A stretch of DNA of 64,000 nt from Amycolatopsis orientalis DSM 40040 = KCTC 9412 (lineage in GTDB: Bacteria > Actinomycetota > Actinomycetes > Mycobacteriales > Pseudonocardiaceae), in the NCBI RefSeq assembly GCF_000478275.1, contig NZ_ASJB01000015.1:217615-281614 (forward strand). Reading direction: 5' to 3'. The notes under the pieces are model-generated. The model saw only the letters and a list, made by a program, of their open reading frames with translations. It had not been told where the DNA came from and made no database searches. This document shows, piece by piece, positions 24,287 through 32,648 of the stretch (position 1 is the first letter of the stretch; each line of letters begins with the position of its first letter). The position numbers and the translations under genes were made by a program.

Positions 24287-25857
24287 GCATCCCCGAGAAC
24301 GACCCGATCCTGAACATCGTGGTCTTCGCGCTGTTCGTCGCGATCACCCTGTACGTGGTGTACCGCGCCAGCACGCGCAACTCGTCCACTTCGGACTACT
24401 ACGCCGCGGGCAGCGCCTTCACCGGACGGCAGAACGGGATCGCGCTGTCGGGCGACTTCCTCTCGGCGGCGTCGTTCCTCGGCATCGCCGGGGCGATCGC
24501 GATCCACGGCTACGACGGCTTCCTGTACTCGATCGGGTTCCTCGTCGCCTGGCTGGTCGACCTGCTCCTGATCGCGGAACTGCTCCGCAACACCGGCCGG
24601 TTCACCATGGGCGACGTGCTGAGCTTCCGGATGAAGCAGCGCCCGGTCCGCGCCGCGGCCGCGACCTCGACCCTGGTGATCTCCTTCTTCTACATGCTCG
24701 CGCAGATGGCGGGCGCCGGCGGGCTGGTGGCACTGCTGCTCGACATCCACGGCGGCTTCGGACAGGCGCTGGTGATCGGCGGCGTCGGCGTCGTCATGGT
24801 GCTGTACGTGCTGGTCGGCGGGATGAAGGGCACCACGTGGGTGCAGATCATCAAGGCCACCATCCTGTTGCTGACCGGAGCGCTGATCACCGTGTTCCTG
24901 TTCGGCAAGTTCGGCTTCAGCTTCTCGAACCTGCTCTCGGCCGCCGCCGACAAGAGCCCGCTCGGTGACGAACTGCTGGAGCCGGGCGGCTCGTACGGCA
25001 AGAGCGAAGTCACGAAACTCGACTTCGTGTCGCTGGCGCTGGCGCTGGTCCTCGGGGCCGCCGCGCTGCCGCATGTGCTGATGCGCTTCTACACGGTGCC
25101 GAACTCGCGCGAGGCGCGGCGCTCGGTGGTGTGGGCGACGGCGTGCATGCTGGTCTTCTATCTCTGCACGCTGGTCATCGGCTTCGGCGCGGCCGCGCTG
25201 GTCGGCCCGGAGGCGATCAAGAACGCGCCGGGCGGGGAGAACTCGGCGGCGCCGCTGCTCGCGCTGAACATCGGCGGCACCGTCCTGCTCGGCGTCGTCT
25301 CGGCGGTGGCCTTCGCGACCATCCTCGCCGTCGTCGCCGGACTGACGATCACCGCCTCGGCCTCCTTCGCCCACGACGTCTACGCCAACATCTTCAAGCA
25401 CGGCAAGGCGGAACCGGCGTCGGAGGTCCGTGTCGCCCGGCTGACCGCGGTCGCCGTCGGCGCGCTCGCGATCGTGGGCGGGATCCTCGCGAACGGGCAG
25501 AACATCGCGTTCCTGGTGGCGCTGGCGTTCGCAGTCGCGGCTTCGGCGAACCTCTCGACGCTGCTGTACTCGCTGTTCTGGAAGCGGTTCAACACCACCG
25601 GCACGCTGTGGGGCATCTACGGCGGGCTGATCGCGAGCCTGGTGCTCGTGTTCTTCTCGCCGGTGGTGTCCGGCGCGGCGGACTCGATCATCAAGGGCAT
25701 CGACTTCCACTGGTTCCCGCTGAAGAACCCGGGCCTGGTGTCGATCCCGTTCTCGTTCCTGTGCGGGTTCGTCGGCACGCTGATCGGCCGCACGAAGGCC
25801 GACCCGGTCAAGCACGCCGAGATGGAGGTGCGGTCCCTGACCGGGATCGGCTCCTGA
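24283..25857 (+). CDS. actP: Cation/acetate symporter, SSS family
   Basis: This is a 524-residue sodium:solute symporter with about 13 membrane helices. ActP-like features are YYAAGSAFTGRQNGIALSGD, FLSAASFLGIAGAIAIHGYD and LGAAALPHVLMRFYTVPNSR. It imports acetate and probably other short monocarboxylates with a cation. It is coupled to the DUF485 gene by a four-base overlap and followed by a family C palindrome. Acetate uptake would feed acetyl-CoA metabolism. The symbol is by similarity; glyoxylate or pyruvate are alternatives. Confidence 0.9.
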   Translation: MSIPENDPILNIVVFALFVAITLYVVYRASTRNSSTSDYYAAGSAFTGRQNGIALSGDFLSAASFLGIAGAIAIHGYDGFLYSIGFLVAWLVDLLLIAELLRNTGRFTMGDVLSFRMKQRPVRAAAATSTLVISFFYMLAQMAGAGGLVALLLDIHGGFGQALVIGGVGVVMVLYVLVGGMKGTTWVQIIKATILLLTGALITVFLFGKFGFSFSNLLSAAADKSPLGDELLEPGGSYGKSEVTKLDFVSLALALVLGAAALPHVLMRFYTVPNSREARRSVVWATACMLVFYLCTLVIGFGAAALVGPEAIKNAPGGENSAAPLLALNIGGTVLLGVVSAVAFATILAVVAGLTITASASFAHDVYANIFKHGKAEPASEVRVARLTAVAVGALAIVGGILANGQNIAFLVALAFAVAASANLSTLLYSLFWKRFNTTGTLWGIYGGLIASLVLVFFSPVVSGAADSIIKGIDFHWFPLKNPGLVSIPFSFLCGFVGTLIGRTKADPVKHAEMEVRSLTGIGS

Positions 25858-25873
25858 TCCCCCTGCCGCGCGC

Positions 25874-25926
25874 GCCATGAAAGGTCCTTTCCTTGCGAAA
25901 TTTGCAAGGAAAGGACCTTTCATGGC
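25874..25926. repeat. Palindrome family C copy 2
   Basis: This 53-base perfect inverted repeat has arms starting GCCATGAAAGGTCCTTTCC and centre GAAATTT. It lies between the convergent actP and TetR genes; its right arm carries the TGA stop of the TetR gene (25920-25922). It is a bidirectional terminator candidate. Confidence 0.75.
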
Positions 25927-26489
25927 GTCCGCAAACCGTCCAGCACGATCTTGAGGAGCCGTTCCGTGTCCTCCGGCGAAGCCTTGCTCGCGGCGGAACC
26001 GATCCCGTGCCCGAGCCGCAGGATGTCGATCCCGGTGACGTCGGCCCGGACGGCGCCCGCCTCCTGAGCCGCCTTCACGATCGCGTCGGAGGCGGACCGC
26101 AGCCGCGACTGACACCAGGCGAAGACCTCGGAACCGGCATCGACGGACGCCTTCAGCGTCATCGCGAGGCCGTGCTTCTCGACCACGTAGGTGACGTGCC
26201 GGGCCAGCCACGCTTCGAGCGCCTCCCCCGGCGGTAGCTCGTCGAGCAGGTCGAACGCCCCCTGGGCCATCCCGTCGATTTCGTCGCGGTAGACGGCCTC
26301 GATCAGTTTGTCGCGCGTCGGGAAGTGCCGGTACAGCGTGCCCGCGCCGACCCCGGCGCGTTTGGCGATGTCGTCGGCGGGCACGTCCACGCCGTCGGCG
26401 GTGAACGCCTTCTTCGCCACGGCCACGATGCGCTCGTAGTTGCGCCGCGCGTCCGCGCGCATGGGCCGGTCGGGATCGGCCGTGACCAT
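25920..26489 (-). CDS. TetR-family repressor of the adjacent MFS exporter
   Basis: The 189-residue TetR regulator has an N-terminal HTH (DDIAKRAGVGAGTLYRHFPTR) and a C-terminal SBP-type ligand domain (AWCQSRLRSASDAIVKAA, GIGSAASKASPEDTERLLKI). ATG 26489 follows GAGGAGGTGCAG, so the longer reading from 26522 is rejected. It is divergent from an efflux gene, with three copies of GGAGA-N3-TCTCC between them, and most likely represses both until it binds a drug-like ligand. The stop codon lies inside the family C palindrome. Confidence 0.92.
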   Translation of the reverse strand: MVTADPDRPMRADARRNYERIVAVAKKAFTADGVDVPADDIAKRAGVGAGTLYRHFPTRDKLIEAVYRDEIDGMAQGAFDLLDELPPGEALEAWLARHVTYVVEKHGLAMTLKASVDAGSEVFAWCQSRLRSASDAIVKAAQEAGAVRADVTGIDILRLGHGIGSAASKASPEDTERLLKIVLDGLRTP

Positions 26490-26514
26490 CTGCACCTCCT
26501 CGTGCGACGAAAAC

Positions 26515-26595
26515 GGAGACATTCTCCGAATCCACTTGCGTAAGCGGAGACAGTCTCCATATCATCGCTCACGACCTTAAGTGGAGAGTCTCTCC
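26515..26595. promoter_or_regulatory. Three TetR-type operator copies, GGAGA-N3-TCTCC
   Basis: Perfect dyads occur at 26515-26527 (centre CAT), 26546-26558 (centre CAG) and 26583-26595 (centre GTC). All three lie in the 137 bases between the divergent TetR and MFS genes. Centres are 31 and 37 bases apart. The first is extended by one matching pair (CGGAGA...TCTCCG). They are most likely bound by the neighbouring TetR protein. Confidence 0.8.
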
Positions 26596-26626
26596 GCTTC
26601 ATCTCGTTACGTCTTTGGAGTATTCC

Positions 26627-28060
26627 TTGACCGCGCGAACCCTGCGTACCGAGCCTAGGCCGGAGACGGCCGAGGCCACACCACGTCCGCACCGGCTGGT
26701 CCTGCCGATCGTCCTGACCTGCCAGCTCATGCTCATCCTCGACGCGACGGTGATGAACGTCGCGCTCCCCCGTATCCAGGCCGACCTCGGCTTCACCGAC
26801 ACCGGCCTGTCCTGGGTGATGACCGCGTACAGCCTCGTCTTCGGCGGTCTGCTGCTGCTCGGCGGCCGCGCGGGCGACCTGTTCGGCCGCCGCCGGATGT
26901 TCGTCGTCGGCGCGGCCGTGTTCACCGCCGCCTCCCTGCTCGGCGGCCTGGCGGGCTCGGCAGAGCTGCTGATCGCCGCGCGGATCGCGCAGGGTGTCGG
27001 CGCGGCACTCGCCGGTCCGAGCACACTCGCCCTGATCACCACCACGTTCACCGAGGCCAAGGCCAGGGTGCGCGCGCTGGCGCTGTTCTCGGCGATGTCC
27101 AGCGGTGGTTTCGCGATCGGCCTGCTGCTCGGCGGGCTGCTCACCGAATGGATCTCGTGGCGGGCGGCGCTGTACATCAACGTCCCCTTCGGGCTCATGA
27201 TCGTCCTGCTCACGTCGAGGTTCGTGGCGGAGGCCCCGCGACGGCGCGCCCGGCTGGACATCCCCGGCGCGTTCACCGGCACCTTCGGCGTCGGCTCGCT
27301 CGTGTTCGCCTTCACCCACGCCGCGTCGCACGGCTGGGGCGACCCGATCACCCTCGGCACGCTGACCGCGGGACTGGCCCTGCTGGCCGCCTTCCTCGTG
27401 ATCGAGACCAAGGTGAGCGAACCGCTGATCCCCTTGCGGCTCTTCGCCGAACGCGACCGTGCCGCGGCCTACGCCAACTTCTTCTTCGGGCCGATGGCGA
27501 TGATGAGCATGTTCTTCTTCCTCACCCAGTTCCTGCAGGACATCCGGGGCTTCGCCGCGCTGGAGACCGGGCTCGCGTTCCTGCCGATGGCCCTGTGCAT
27601 GTTCGGGCTGAGCAGGCTGATCCCGAGGCTGCTTCCCCGGTTCGGCCCGAAACCGCTGGCGCTGACCGGGACCGCGTTGATGGTCGGCGGCGTCGTCTGG
27701 CTCACCCGGCTCACCCCCGAAAGCGAGTACTTCTCCCACCTGCTGGGGCCGATGGTGCTGATGGGCGTCGGGGTCGGGCTGGCGTTCTCGCCGCTGAGCG
27801 TGATCATCATGTCGACCGTGCCCACCGAGGACGCGGGCGCGGCGGGCGGTGTGCTGCAGACGTTGCAGCAGGCGGGTGCGACGCTGGGGCTCGCGATCCT
27901 GATCACCGTGTTCGGCGCGGTGACCCGGACGCCGTCCGGGAGCCCGGCCGAGACCACGGTCGACGGGATGACCGCCGCGTTCACCGCGGCGAGCGTGGTG
28001 ACCGCGCTGACCTTCCTGGTGGCGCTGACCTTCCGGCGCCGGGCCCGGGCCGCGAGCTGA
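26627..28060 (+). CDS. MFS exporter, DHA2 (14-helix) family
   Basis: The 477-residue drug:proton antiporter has the DHA2 motif C-like region LILDATVMNVALPRIQADLG, motif A GGRAGDLFGRRRMFVVGA, and about 14 membrane helices ending VTALTFLVALTFRRRARAAS. The TTG at 26627 is chosen because TTTGGAG lies six bases before it; a TTG at 26615 would place that ribosome site inside the gene. It is controlled by the divergent TetR through the triple operator. The substrate is unknown. Confidence 0.9.
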   Translation: MTARTLRTEPRPETAEATPRPHRLVLPIVLTCQLMLILDATVMNVALPRIQADLGFTDTGLSWVMTAYSLVFGGLLLLGGRAGDLFGRRRMFVVGAAVFTAASLLGGLAGSAELLIAARIAQGVGAALAGPSTLALITTTFTEAKARVRALALFSAMSSGGFAIGLLLGGLLTEWISWRAALYINVPFGLMIVLLTSRFVAEAPRRRARLDIPGAFTGTFGVGSLVFAFTHAASHGWGDPITLGTLTAGLALLAAFLVIETKVSEPLIPLRLFAERDRAAAYANFFFGPMAMMSMFFFLTQFLQDIRGFAALETGLAFLPMALCMFGLSRLIPRLLPRFGPKPLALTGTALMVGGVVWLTRLTPESEYFSHLLGPMVLMGVGVGLAFSPLSVIIMSTVPTEDAGAAGGVLQTLQQAGATLGLAILITVFGAVTRTPSGSPAETTVDGMTAAFTAASVVTALTFLVALTFRRRARAAS

Positions 28061-28061
28061 C

Positions 28062-28415
28062 CTAGAGCTTCAGGCCCGCGTCGACCTTGTGCGTGACCTT
28101 GCGTTCCATCACGAACGAGAAGAACGGGATGCAGCCGGCGATCAGCACGAGAAGGGTGCCCTTCATCGACCAGCGGGCCTTGATCGCGAGGTCGACCGCG
28201 AGCAGCAGGTAAATGAGGTAGAGCCCGCCGTGGACCATGGGGATCAGCTTCACGAACTGGGGAAGGTCCACGCTGAAGACGTACTGCAGCAGCATCTCGA
28301 CGACCAGCCCGAGCAGGGCGACACCGGTGGCGTACGCCGCGACGCGGAACCGGATCAGCGGCCCGCCCAGCGAGACCGGTCGGGCCTGGGCGGCGTCGTC
28401 AGTTCGGGTGGTCAT
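28062..28415 (-). CDS. DUF3817 membrane protein
   Basis: The 117-residue protein has three or four membrane segments and the DUF3817 hallmark LIPMVHGGLYLIYLLLAVDL. It starts MTTRTDDAAQARPVSLGGP. It is convergent with the MFS gene with one base between stops, and lies 23 bases after a second small membrane protein on the same strand. The pair resembles M. tuberculosis Rv1342c/Rv1343c in order, from memory. Function unknown. Confidence 0.85.
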   Translation of the reverse strand: MTTRTDDAAQARPVSLGGPLIRFRVAAYATGVALLGLVVEMLLQYVFSVDLPQFVKLIPMVHGGLYLIYLLLAVDLAIKARWSMKGTLLVLIAGCIPFFSFVMERKVTHKVDAGLKL

Positions 28416-28438
28416 AGCGTCTCGAACCTCTCTGGGGA

Positions 28439-28816
28439 CTACTTGTCGCGGGCGTTGAGTTCGCGCAGGTACTTGTTGTAAGCGGCGAGCTCGTCGTCTT
28501 CGGGGGCGGGCGGCCGGGGCGCGGGGGCACGCCTCTGCCGCGGCGCGGGCACTTCGGCGACGGCGGTCTCGCCCGTCCGCTCCGGGGTGCCGGCTTCCGC
28601 GGCGTTGCGGCGAAGCTTGCGGATCCGCCAGAACATGAACGCGGGGAACAGCCCGAACAGCGGCCACTGCAGGACATAGCCCAGGTTCTGGAAGGTCCCG
28701 TTGGCCGAGGAGAACCGCTCCCACTGCCACCAGGCGAGCCCGCAGCACAGCGCCAGGCTCACCAGGCAGACGCCGGCGATGCCGAGACGGCGCAGGGTGA
28801 CGGACGGTGCGGGCAC
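28439..28816 (-). CDS. Small membrane protein, 125 aa
   Basis: It has two membrane helices (about 10-28 and 45-63), a conserved-looking stretch WWQWERFSSANGTFQNLGYV and a proline/arginine-rich tail ending YNKYLRELNARDK. The GTG at 28816 gives MPAPSVTLRRLG. It is co-transcribed with the DUF3817 gene. It may correspond to the mycobacterial LprD position, but I see no proper lipobox. Function unknown. Confidence 0.8.
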   Translation of the reverse strand: MPAPSVTLRRLGIAGVCLVSLALCCGLAWWQWERFSSANGTFQNLGYVLQWPLFGLFPAFMFWRIRKLRRNAAEAGTPERTGETAVAEVPAPRQRRAPAPRPPAPEDDELAAYNKYLRELNARDK

Positions 28817-28890
28817 GCATCGACGCTAGCACTGGCGGCGCGGCGAAAGCTCGGCGACCGGGCCGCTCGGGACCTTGGTCCCGCCTCGGC

Positions 28891-28936
28891 CTCGTGAGTG
28901 GTAATGACGGTTCTAACCCGCATTACCGCTCACGAG
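28891..28936. repeat. Palindrome family A, degenerate copy
   Basis: The left arm (CTCGTGAGTGGTAATGACGG) is intact; the right arm has several changes (CCGCATTACCGCTCACGAG). It lies after the stop of the lytic transglycosylase gene on the minus strand, and the arm supplies that stop. The mismatches show a decaying member of the family. Confidence 0.7.
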
Positions 28937-29814
28937 CGGGACTGGACGGCCTTCGCGTAGTCGTCCGCCAGTCCGAAGACCTTCTGCGCGTACTCCGTCG
29001 AGTTGTTGTAGGACAGGATCCCCTGCCACCAGCCCGAGGCCGCCGACATGTCGCGGTTGCCGACGCACAGGTAGCGCGCCGCCGCCAGCGTCGCGTCGTC
29101 GATCTGCTGCGGGTCGCCGACACCGTCGCGGTTGCCGTCGGCGGCGTAGCGGCGCCAGGTGCCGGGGATGAACTGCATCGGGCCGACCGCGCGGTCGACG
29201 GCCGCGTCCCCGTCGAACTGGCCGCCGTCGGTGTCCCCGATCGCCTTCACGCCGGGGGTGCCGTCGAGCGGGACGCCGATGATGGGTTTCGACGGGCGGC
29301 CGTCCTGGCCGAGGACGGCGCCGCCGTACTGGCCGTGGTTCGACTCGATCCGGCCGATGCCCGCCAGGGTGGCCCACGAGATCTTGCAGTTCGGCTGCAT
29401 CTGGCGCATCGCCAGTTCGGCGTTGCCGTAGGCGAGCAGCGCCCTGGCCGGGATGCCGGTGGCCTGCGCCGCCCGCTCGGTCCAGGCGGCGAGGGGGTCC
29501 TTGCCCGGTTTGGGCTGCGCCTGCTGCGGCGCGGTCTGCTGGGTGGCGCCGCCCGCGAGGGTGGCGTTGACCGGGGCGACCGAACCGGGTTTGACGTCCG
29601 CCGCCTTGACCTGCAGGGCGGGTATCTCCATCGTCGTCGGACTCGCGACCGGGGCGGACGCCTTCGTCACCAGCCAGATGCCTCCCCCGGCCAGGCCGAG
29701 TACGGCCAGCACGATCACCAGTCTGCCGAGAACGGCGGCGCCCACCCCGCGACGTGACGGAGTGGGCGTGGCCGGGTCGGCGACGAGGTCGTCGTTTTCC
29801 GGGGTGGTGCGCAC
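28930..29814 (-). CDS. Membrane-anchored lytic transglycosylase
   Basis: The 294-residue protein has an N-terminal cytoplasmic part, one membrane helix (about 28-50, LGRLVIVLAVLGLAGGGIWL), a Pro/Gln linker and a transglycosylase domain. Marks are ISWATLAGIGRIESNHG (catalytic Glu in the IES motif), AVGPMQFIPGTWRRYAADGN and DDATLAAARYLC. It should cleave peptidoglycan glycan strands outside the membrane during growth. The GTG start is at 29814 and the stop lies in the family A palindrome. It is monocistronic. Confidence 0.9.
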   Translation of the reverse strand: MRTTPENDDLVADPATPTPSRRGVGAAVLGRLVIVLAVLGLAGGGIWLVTKASAPVASPTTMEIPALQVKAADVKPGSVAPVNATLAGGATQQTAPQQAQPKPGKDPLAAWTERAAQATGIPARALLAYGNAELAMRQMQPNCKISWATLAGIGRIESNHGQYGGAVLGQDGRPSKPIIGVPLDGTPGVKAIGDTDGGQFDGDAAVDRAVGPMQFIPGTWRRYAADGNRDGVGDPQQIDDATLAAARYLCVGNRDMSAASGWWQGILSYNNSTEYAQKVFGLADDYAKAVQSRS

Positions 29815-29945
29815 GAAGCGAGTCCTCCAGCGTGGGCGGCGATCACGACCGATGCTCGAACAACGAGCCCGCGCAGGTTAGCGTTACGCGGTCGCCGTGA
29901 TCGCCTCTGCCACGCCGGTTCACCCGCGTGTGCGAGAAGTTCTCA

Positions 29946-30428
29946 TCAGGCGGACTTCTGCTGCCTCGCCAGCCGCGCCACGCACCAGGCCGGGGCGCTG
30001 CCGCGGCGAAGGTGCTGCAAGACGGTCATCGGGCCGAGGCGGCGGCTCAGGTCGGACGGGGCGAGCCCGGCCGCGCGGTAGTCGAGCGCGCGCTGGTCGA
30101 GCGGGCTGATGCCGGCGTCCCACCACGCTTCGGCCTCCGCGACGCCGCCGACCATCTGCCACCAGCCGGCGGCGGCGACGAGCAGGTCCTGCGGGACACC
30201 GGGAAGACGGCTCTGCATGGCGTCGAGGTAGCCCGGGTCGGCGGCCTCGACCGGCGCCCAGCGCGCCTGGCCGGACTGCTGGCGCTGGCCGGGGATACCG
30301 GGAGCCTGGCGGGGAGCGTCGGCGAGCCAAGCGGACGCGATCCTGTCGACCTCCTGCTCCTCGGGGGTCTGCTCGCGCTCGGCGGCCCACTGCCGGATCA
30401 ACGCATCGACTCCGGGATCTCCGGTCAT
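29946..30428 (-). CDS. Hypothetical protein, 160 aa
   Basis: This soluble protein starts MTGDPGVDALIRQWAAEREQ, has AAAGWWQMVGGVAEAEAWWD in the middle and ends CVARLARQQKSA. It is tryptophan- and alanine-rich, with no signal or membrane segment. GGAGGCAGGG lies upstream of the ATG. I do not recognise the family; the layout suggests an actinobacteria-restricted protein. Confidence 0.7.
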   Translation of the reverse strand: MTGDPGVDALIRQWAAEREQTPEEQEVDRIASAWLADAPRQAPGIPGQRQQSGQARWAPVEAADPGYLDAMQSRLPGVPQDLLVAAAGWWQMVGGVAEAEAWWDAGISPLDQRALDYRAAGLAPSDLSRRLGPMTVLQHLRRGSAPAWCVARLARQQKSA

Positions 30429-30781
30429 CCCTGCCTCCTCATGATTCCCCGACTGACAAGTCCTGACTTACTTGCCCGGCTGAATGTCCGCGTTCGCCCT
30501 GAGGCTTGCACCTGCGGAAACTCCTCGCCCAGGAGGCCGGCTCCGGCGCCTGGAAGACCAACCGATCACGCAATGTGAGCACCGTAGGGGCGCGGAGGTC
30601 TTTTCCGCCAGAGCTTCCAGGGCACGAATTCGTCGACCTGCAGGTTTTCGGGGTCAATCCACCCGGATGGTCGAGTCGGCCGACCGAAATCCGAGGTCGG
30701 TGACACTGAGTGATTCCCGCAGGTGGCCGCGCACCGTGATCACCGGCGCCACGAGGGACACCGGTGAGCAGGCAAGACGGG
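30429..30781. other. Gene-free 353-base region
   Basis: No reading frame here has convincing codon use or a ribosome site. It presumably carries the promoter of the 160-residue gene on the minus strand. I see no repeat or RNA gene. Confidence 0.5.
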
Positions 30782-30949
30782 TCAGGAGAAGAGGCTCCGC
30801 ACGAAGGTCACGATGGCTTCGGCGCCGGACCTGAGCCAGCCGAGGGCGGTGTGGACGGCGTCGGCGGATTGGGTCGGCCTGCTGATCAGGAAGAAGAGCA
30901 CGAGCGCGACGACAGCGATCACAACGAATTTCTTCAAGCCGGGCGACAT
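30782..30949 (-). CDS. 55-residue single-helix membrane protein
   Basis: A short reading frame with ATG at 30949 and GGAG six bases upstream encodes MSPGLKKFVVIAVVALVLFF, a membrane helix (about 6-24), and then a short amphipathic tail ending VTFVRSLFS. Third positions are G/C rich. It is too short for most gene callers, but the ribosome site, the helix and the codon pattern agree. Function unknown; it may be a membrane micro-protein. Confidence 0.65.
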   Translation of the reverse strand: MSPGLKKFVVIAVVALVLFFLISRPTQSADAVHTALGWLRSGAEAIVTFVRSLFS

Positions 30950-31069
30950 GGCTCCATCCCATCACACCGTAGTGTCCAGACGATGACTCCGCGCGCACTG
31001 CGGACTTTGTCACCACTTTAAGGAGCTTCGGGCCTGTTGCCCACCCGGATTCGCCTGAGGGAGCGATCG

Positions 31070-31855
31070 ATGAGCGAAAACGTCCTCGTCCACCGGGACG
31101 GCCCGGTGACGACCATCACGCTGAACCGGCCGGAGGCCCGCAACGCGGTCGACGGGCCCACCGCGGCCGCCCTGGCGGACGCCTTCCGCGCCTTCGACGG
31201 CGACGACGGGGCCGCCGTCGCCGTCCTCACCGGATCGGGTGATGCCTTCTGTGCCGGAGCCGATCTGAAGGCCGTCGGCACCGACCGCTCCAACTCGCTC
31301 GGCCCGGCGGGTGACGGGCCGATGGGGCCGACGCGGATGGCGCTGTCGAAGCCGGTGATCGCCGCGGTCCGCGGGCACGCGGTCGCGGGTGGTCTCGAAC
31401 TGGCCCTGTGGTGCGATCTGCGGGTCGCCGACAGCACGGCCGTCTTCGGGGTGTTCTGCCGCCGCTGGGGAGTGCCGCTGATCGACGGCGGCACCGTGCG
31501 CCTCCCCCGGCTGATCGGGCACTCACGGGCGATGGACCTGATCCTCACCGGCCGCCCGGTCGACGCCGGCGAGGCACTCGCGATCGGGCTGGCGAACCGG
31601 GTCGTCCCCGACGGCGAGGCGCTGAGTGCGGCACAGGCGCTGGCCCGTGATCTGGCTGCGTTCCCGCAGGCGTGCCTGCGGGCCGACCGGCGGTCCGCGT
31701 ACGGCCAGTACGGGCTCACCGAGGAAGAGGCGATGCGGGCGGAGTTCTCGAACGCGTTGATCGGCGGCGGGCTCGCCGAGGAGGCCGTCGCGGGCGCGGG
31801 CCGATTCAGCGACGGCGCGGGGCGTCACGGCACCTTCGGGGACGATCGGTCCTAG
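31070..31855 (+). CDS. Crotonase-family protein without the usual hydratase glutamates
   Basis: The 261-residue protein has a crotonase fold: TITLNRPEARNAVDGPTAAA, oxyanion-hole segments DAFCAGADLKA and GHAVAGGLELALWCDLRV, and the C-terminal LALARDLAAFPQACLRADR type region. In enoyl-CoA hydratases two catalytic glutamates follow; here the matching stretch is FCRRWGVPLIDGGTVRLPRL, with no glutamate. It may act as another crotonase type (isomerase, hydrolase or a non-catalytic member). GAGGGAG supports ATG 31070. A GNAT gene follows 10 bases later. Confidence 0.85.
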   Translation: MSENVLVHRDGPVTTITLNRPEARNAVDGPTAAALADAFRAFDGDDGAAVAVLTGSGDAFCAGADLKAVGTDRSNSLGPAGDGPMGPTRMALSKPVIAAVRGHAVAGGLELALWCDLRVADSTAVFGVFCRRWGVPLIDGGTVRLPRLIGHSRAMDLILTGRPVDAGEALAIGLANRVVPDGEALSAAQALARDLAAFPQACLRADRRSAYGQYGLTEEEAMRAEFSNALIGGGLAEEAVAGAGRFSDGAGRHGTFGDDRS

Positions 31856-31865
31856 GGTCTGTCGG

Positions 31866-32390
31866 ATGACAGAAACCGGAGTCGCGCTCAGACCGGTGCA
31901 CGAAGACGACCTGGCGATGCTCGAAGCGTTGACGAACGATCCACGGGCCGCGGGCGCGTTCGAATGGCACGGTTGGCACGATCCGCATTTCCTGCGACGG
32001 CGCTGGAGCGAGTCCGGCATGCTGGCCGCCGACAACGGCATGCTGATGATCGTCCTCGACGGGCAGCGGCTCGGCTTCGTCTCCTGGCACAAGACCAGGT
32101 CCGGGTCGACGTCGTACTGCTGGAACGCCGGGCTCGTGCTGATCCCCGAGGCGCGCGGCCACGGCTACGGGACCGAGGCGCAGCGGCTGCTGGTCCGTTA
32201 TCTCTTCGCGCATACGCAGATGAACCGGGTCGAGGCGTCGACGGAGGCGGGCAACGTCGCCGAGCAACGCTCCCTGACGAAGGCGGGCTTCACCCGCGAA
32301 GGCGTGCTGCGCGGCTACGCGTTCCGAGACGGGGCCTGGCGCGACCACGTCCTCTACTCGATGCTGCGGTCCGACCTGGGCGAGGGCTGA
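31866..32390 (+). CDS. GNAT acetyltransferase, RimJ/RimL type
   Basis: The 174-residue protein has the acetyl-CoA-binding GNAT fold: ALRPVHEDDLAMLEALTND, AGLVLIPEARGHGYGTEAQR (motif A) and EASTEAGNVAEQRSLTKAGF (motif B). This branch acetylates protein N-termini or small amines. It starts 10 bases after the crotonase gene and so is probably co-transcribed. Its TGA begins a hairpin that also faces the convergent racemase gene. Confidence 0.87.
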   Translation: MTETGVALRPVHEDDLAMLEALTNDPRAAGAFEWHGWHDPHFLRRRWSESGMLAADNGMLMIVLDGQRLGFVSWHKTRSGSTSYCWNAGLVLIPEARGHGYGTEAQRLLVRYLFAHTQMNRVEASTEAGNVAEQRSLTKAGFTREGVLRGYAFRDGAWRDHVLYSMLRSDLGEG

Positions 32391-32576
32391 AAGCGTCCTT
32401 CACCGCATGTCATGCGGTGAAGGACGCTTTCATCGCGTCTCAGGCTGCGCTGCGACTTTGCCGGGGCCCTGCGTCTCCAATGTGGCATTGGAGACGTTCA
32501 GCGTCCCCAATGCCGCATTGGGGACACTGGCCGACACGCTCGTCCTGGAAGCAGCCGCAAGCAGAGGACTAAATGC
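32388..32576. terminator. Cluster of three hairpins plus a family B fragment
   Basis: A long hairpin (GAAAGCGTCCTTCACCGCAT and its complement, 32389-32431) overlaps the GNAT stop. Two shorter ones follow: TCTCCAATGTGGCATTGGAGA at 32473-32494 (about) and GTCCCCAATG...CATTGGGGAC at 32502-32524. AGAGGACTAAATGC at 32563-32576 is a lone right arm of palindrome family B. The region lies between convergent genes. Confidence 0.65.
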
Positions 32577-32648
32577 TGGAGCGCCCGAATGCGCCGGCAG
32601 CCGCGTCTCATGCGGGGAAAGTCCCCCTCAGCTCACGCGACCTTCGGC

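Noticed and set aside
29815..29945. Possible c-di-AMP (ydaO-type) riboswitch before the lytic transglycosylase gene
   Set aside because: Such riboswitches precede cell-wall genes in actinobacteria, but I could not find the conserved core sequence; only a weak GCTCG-N5-CGAGC hairpin is present.
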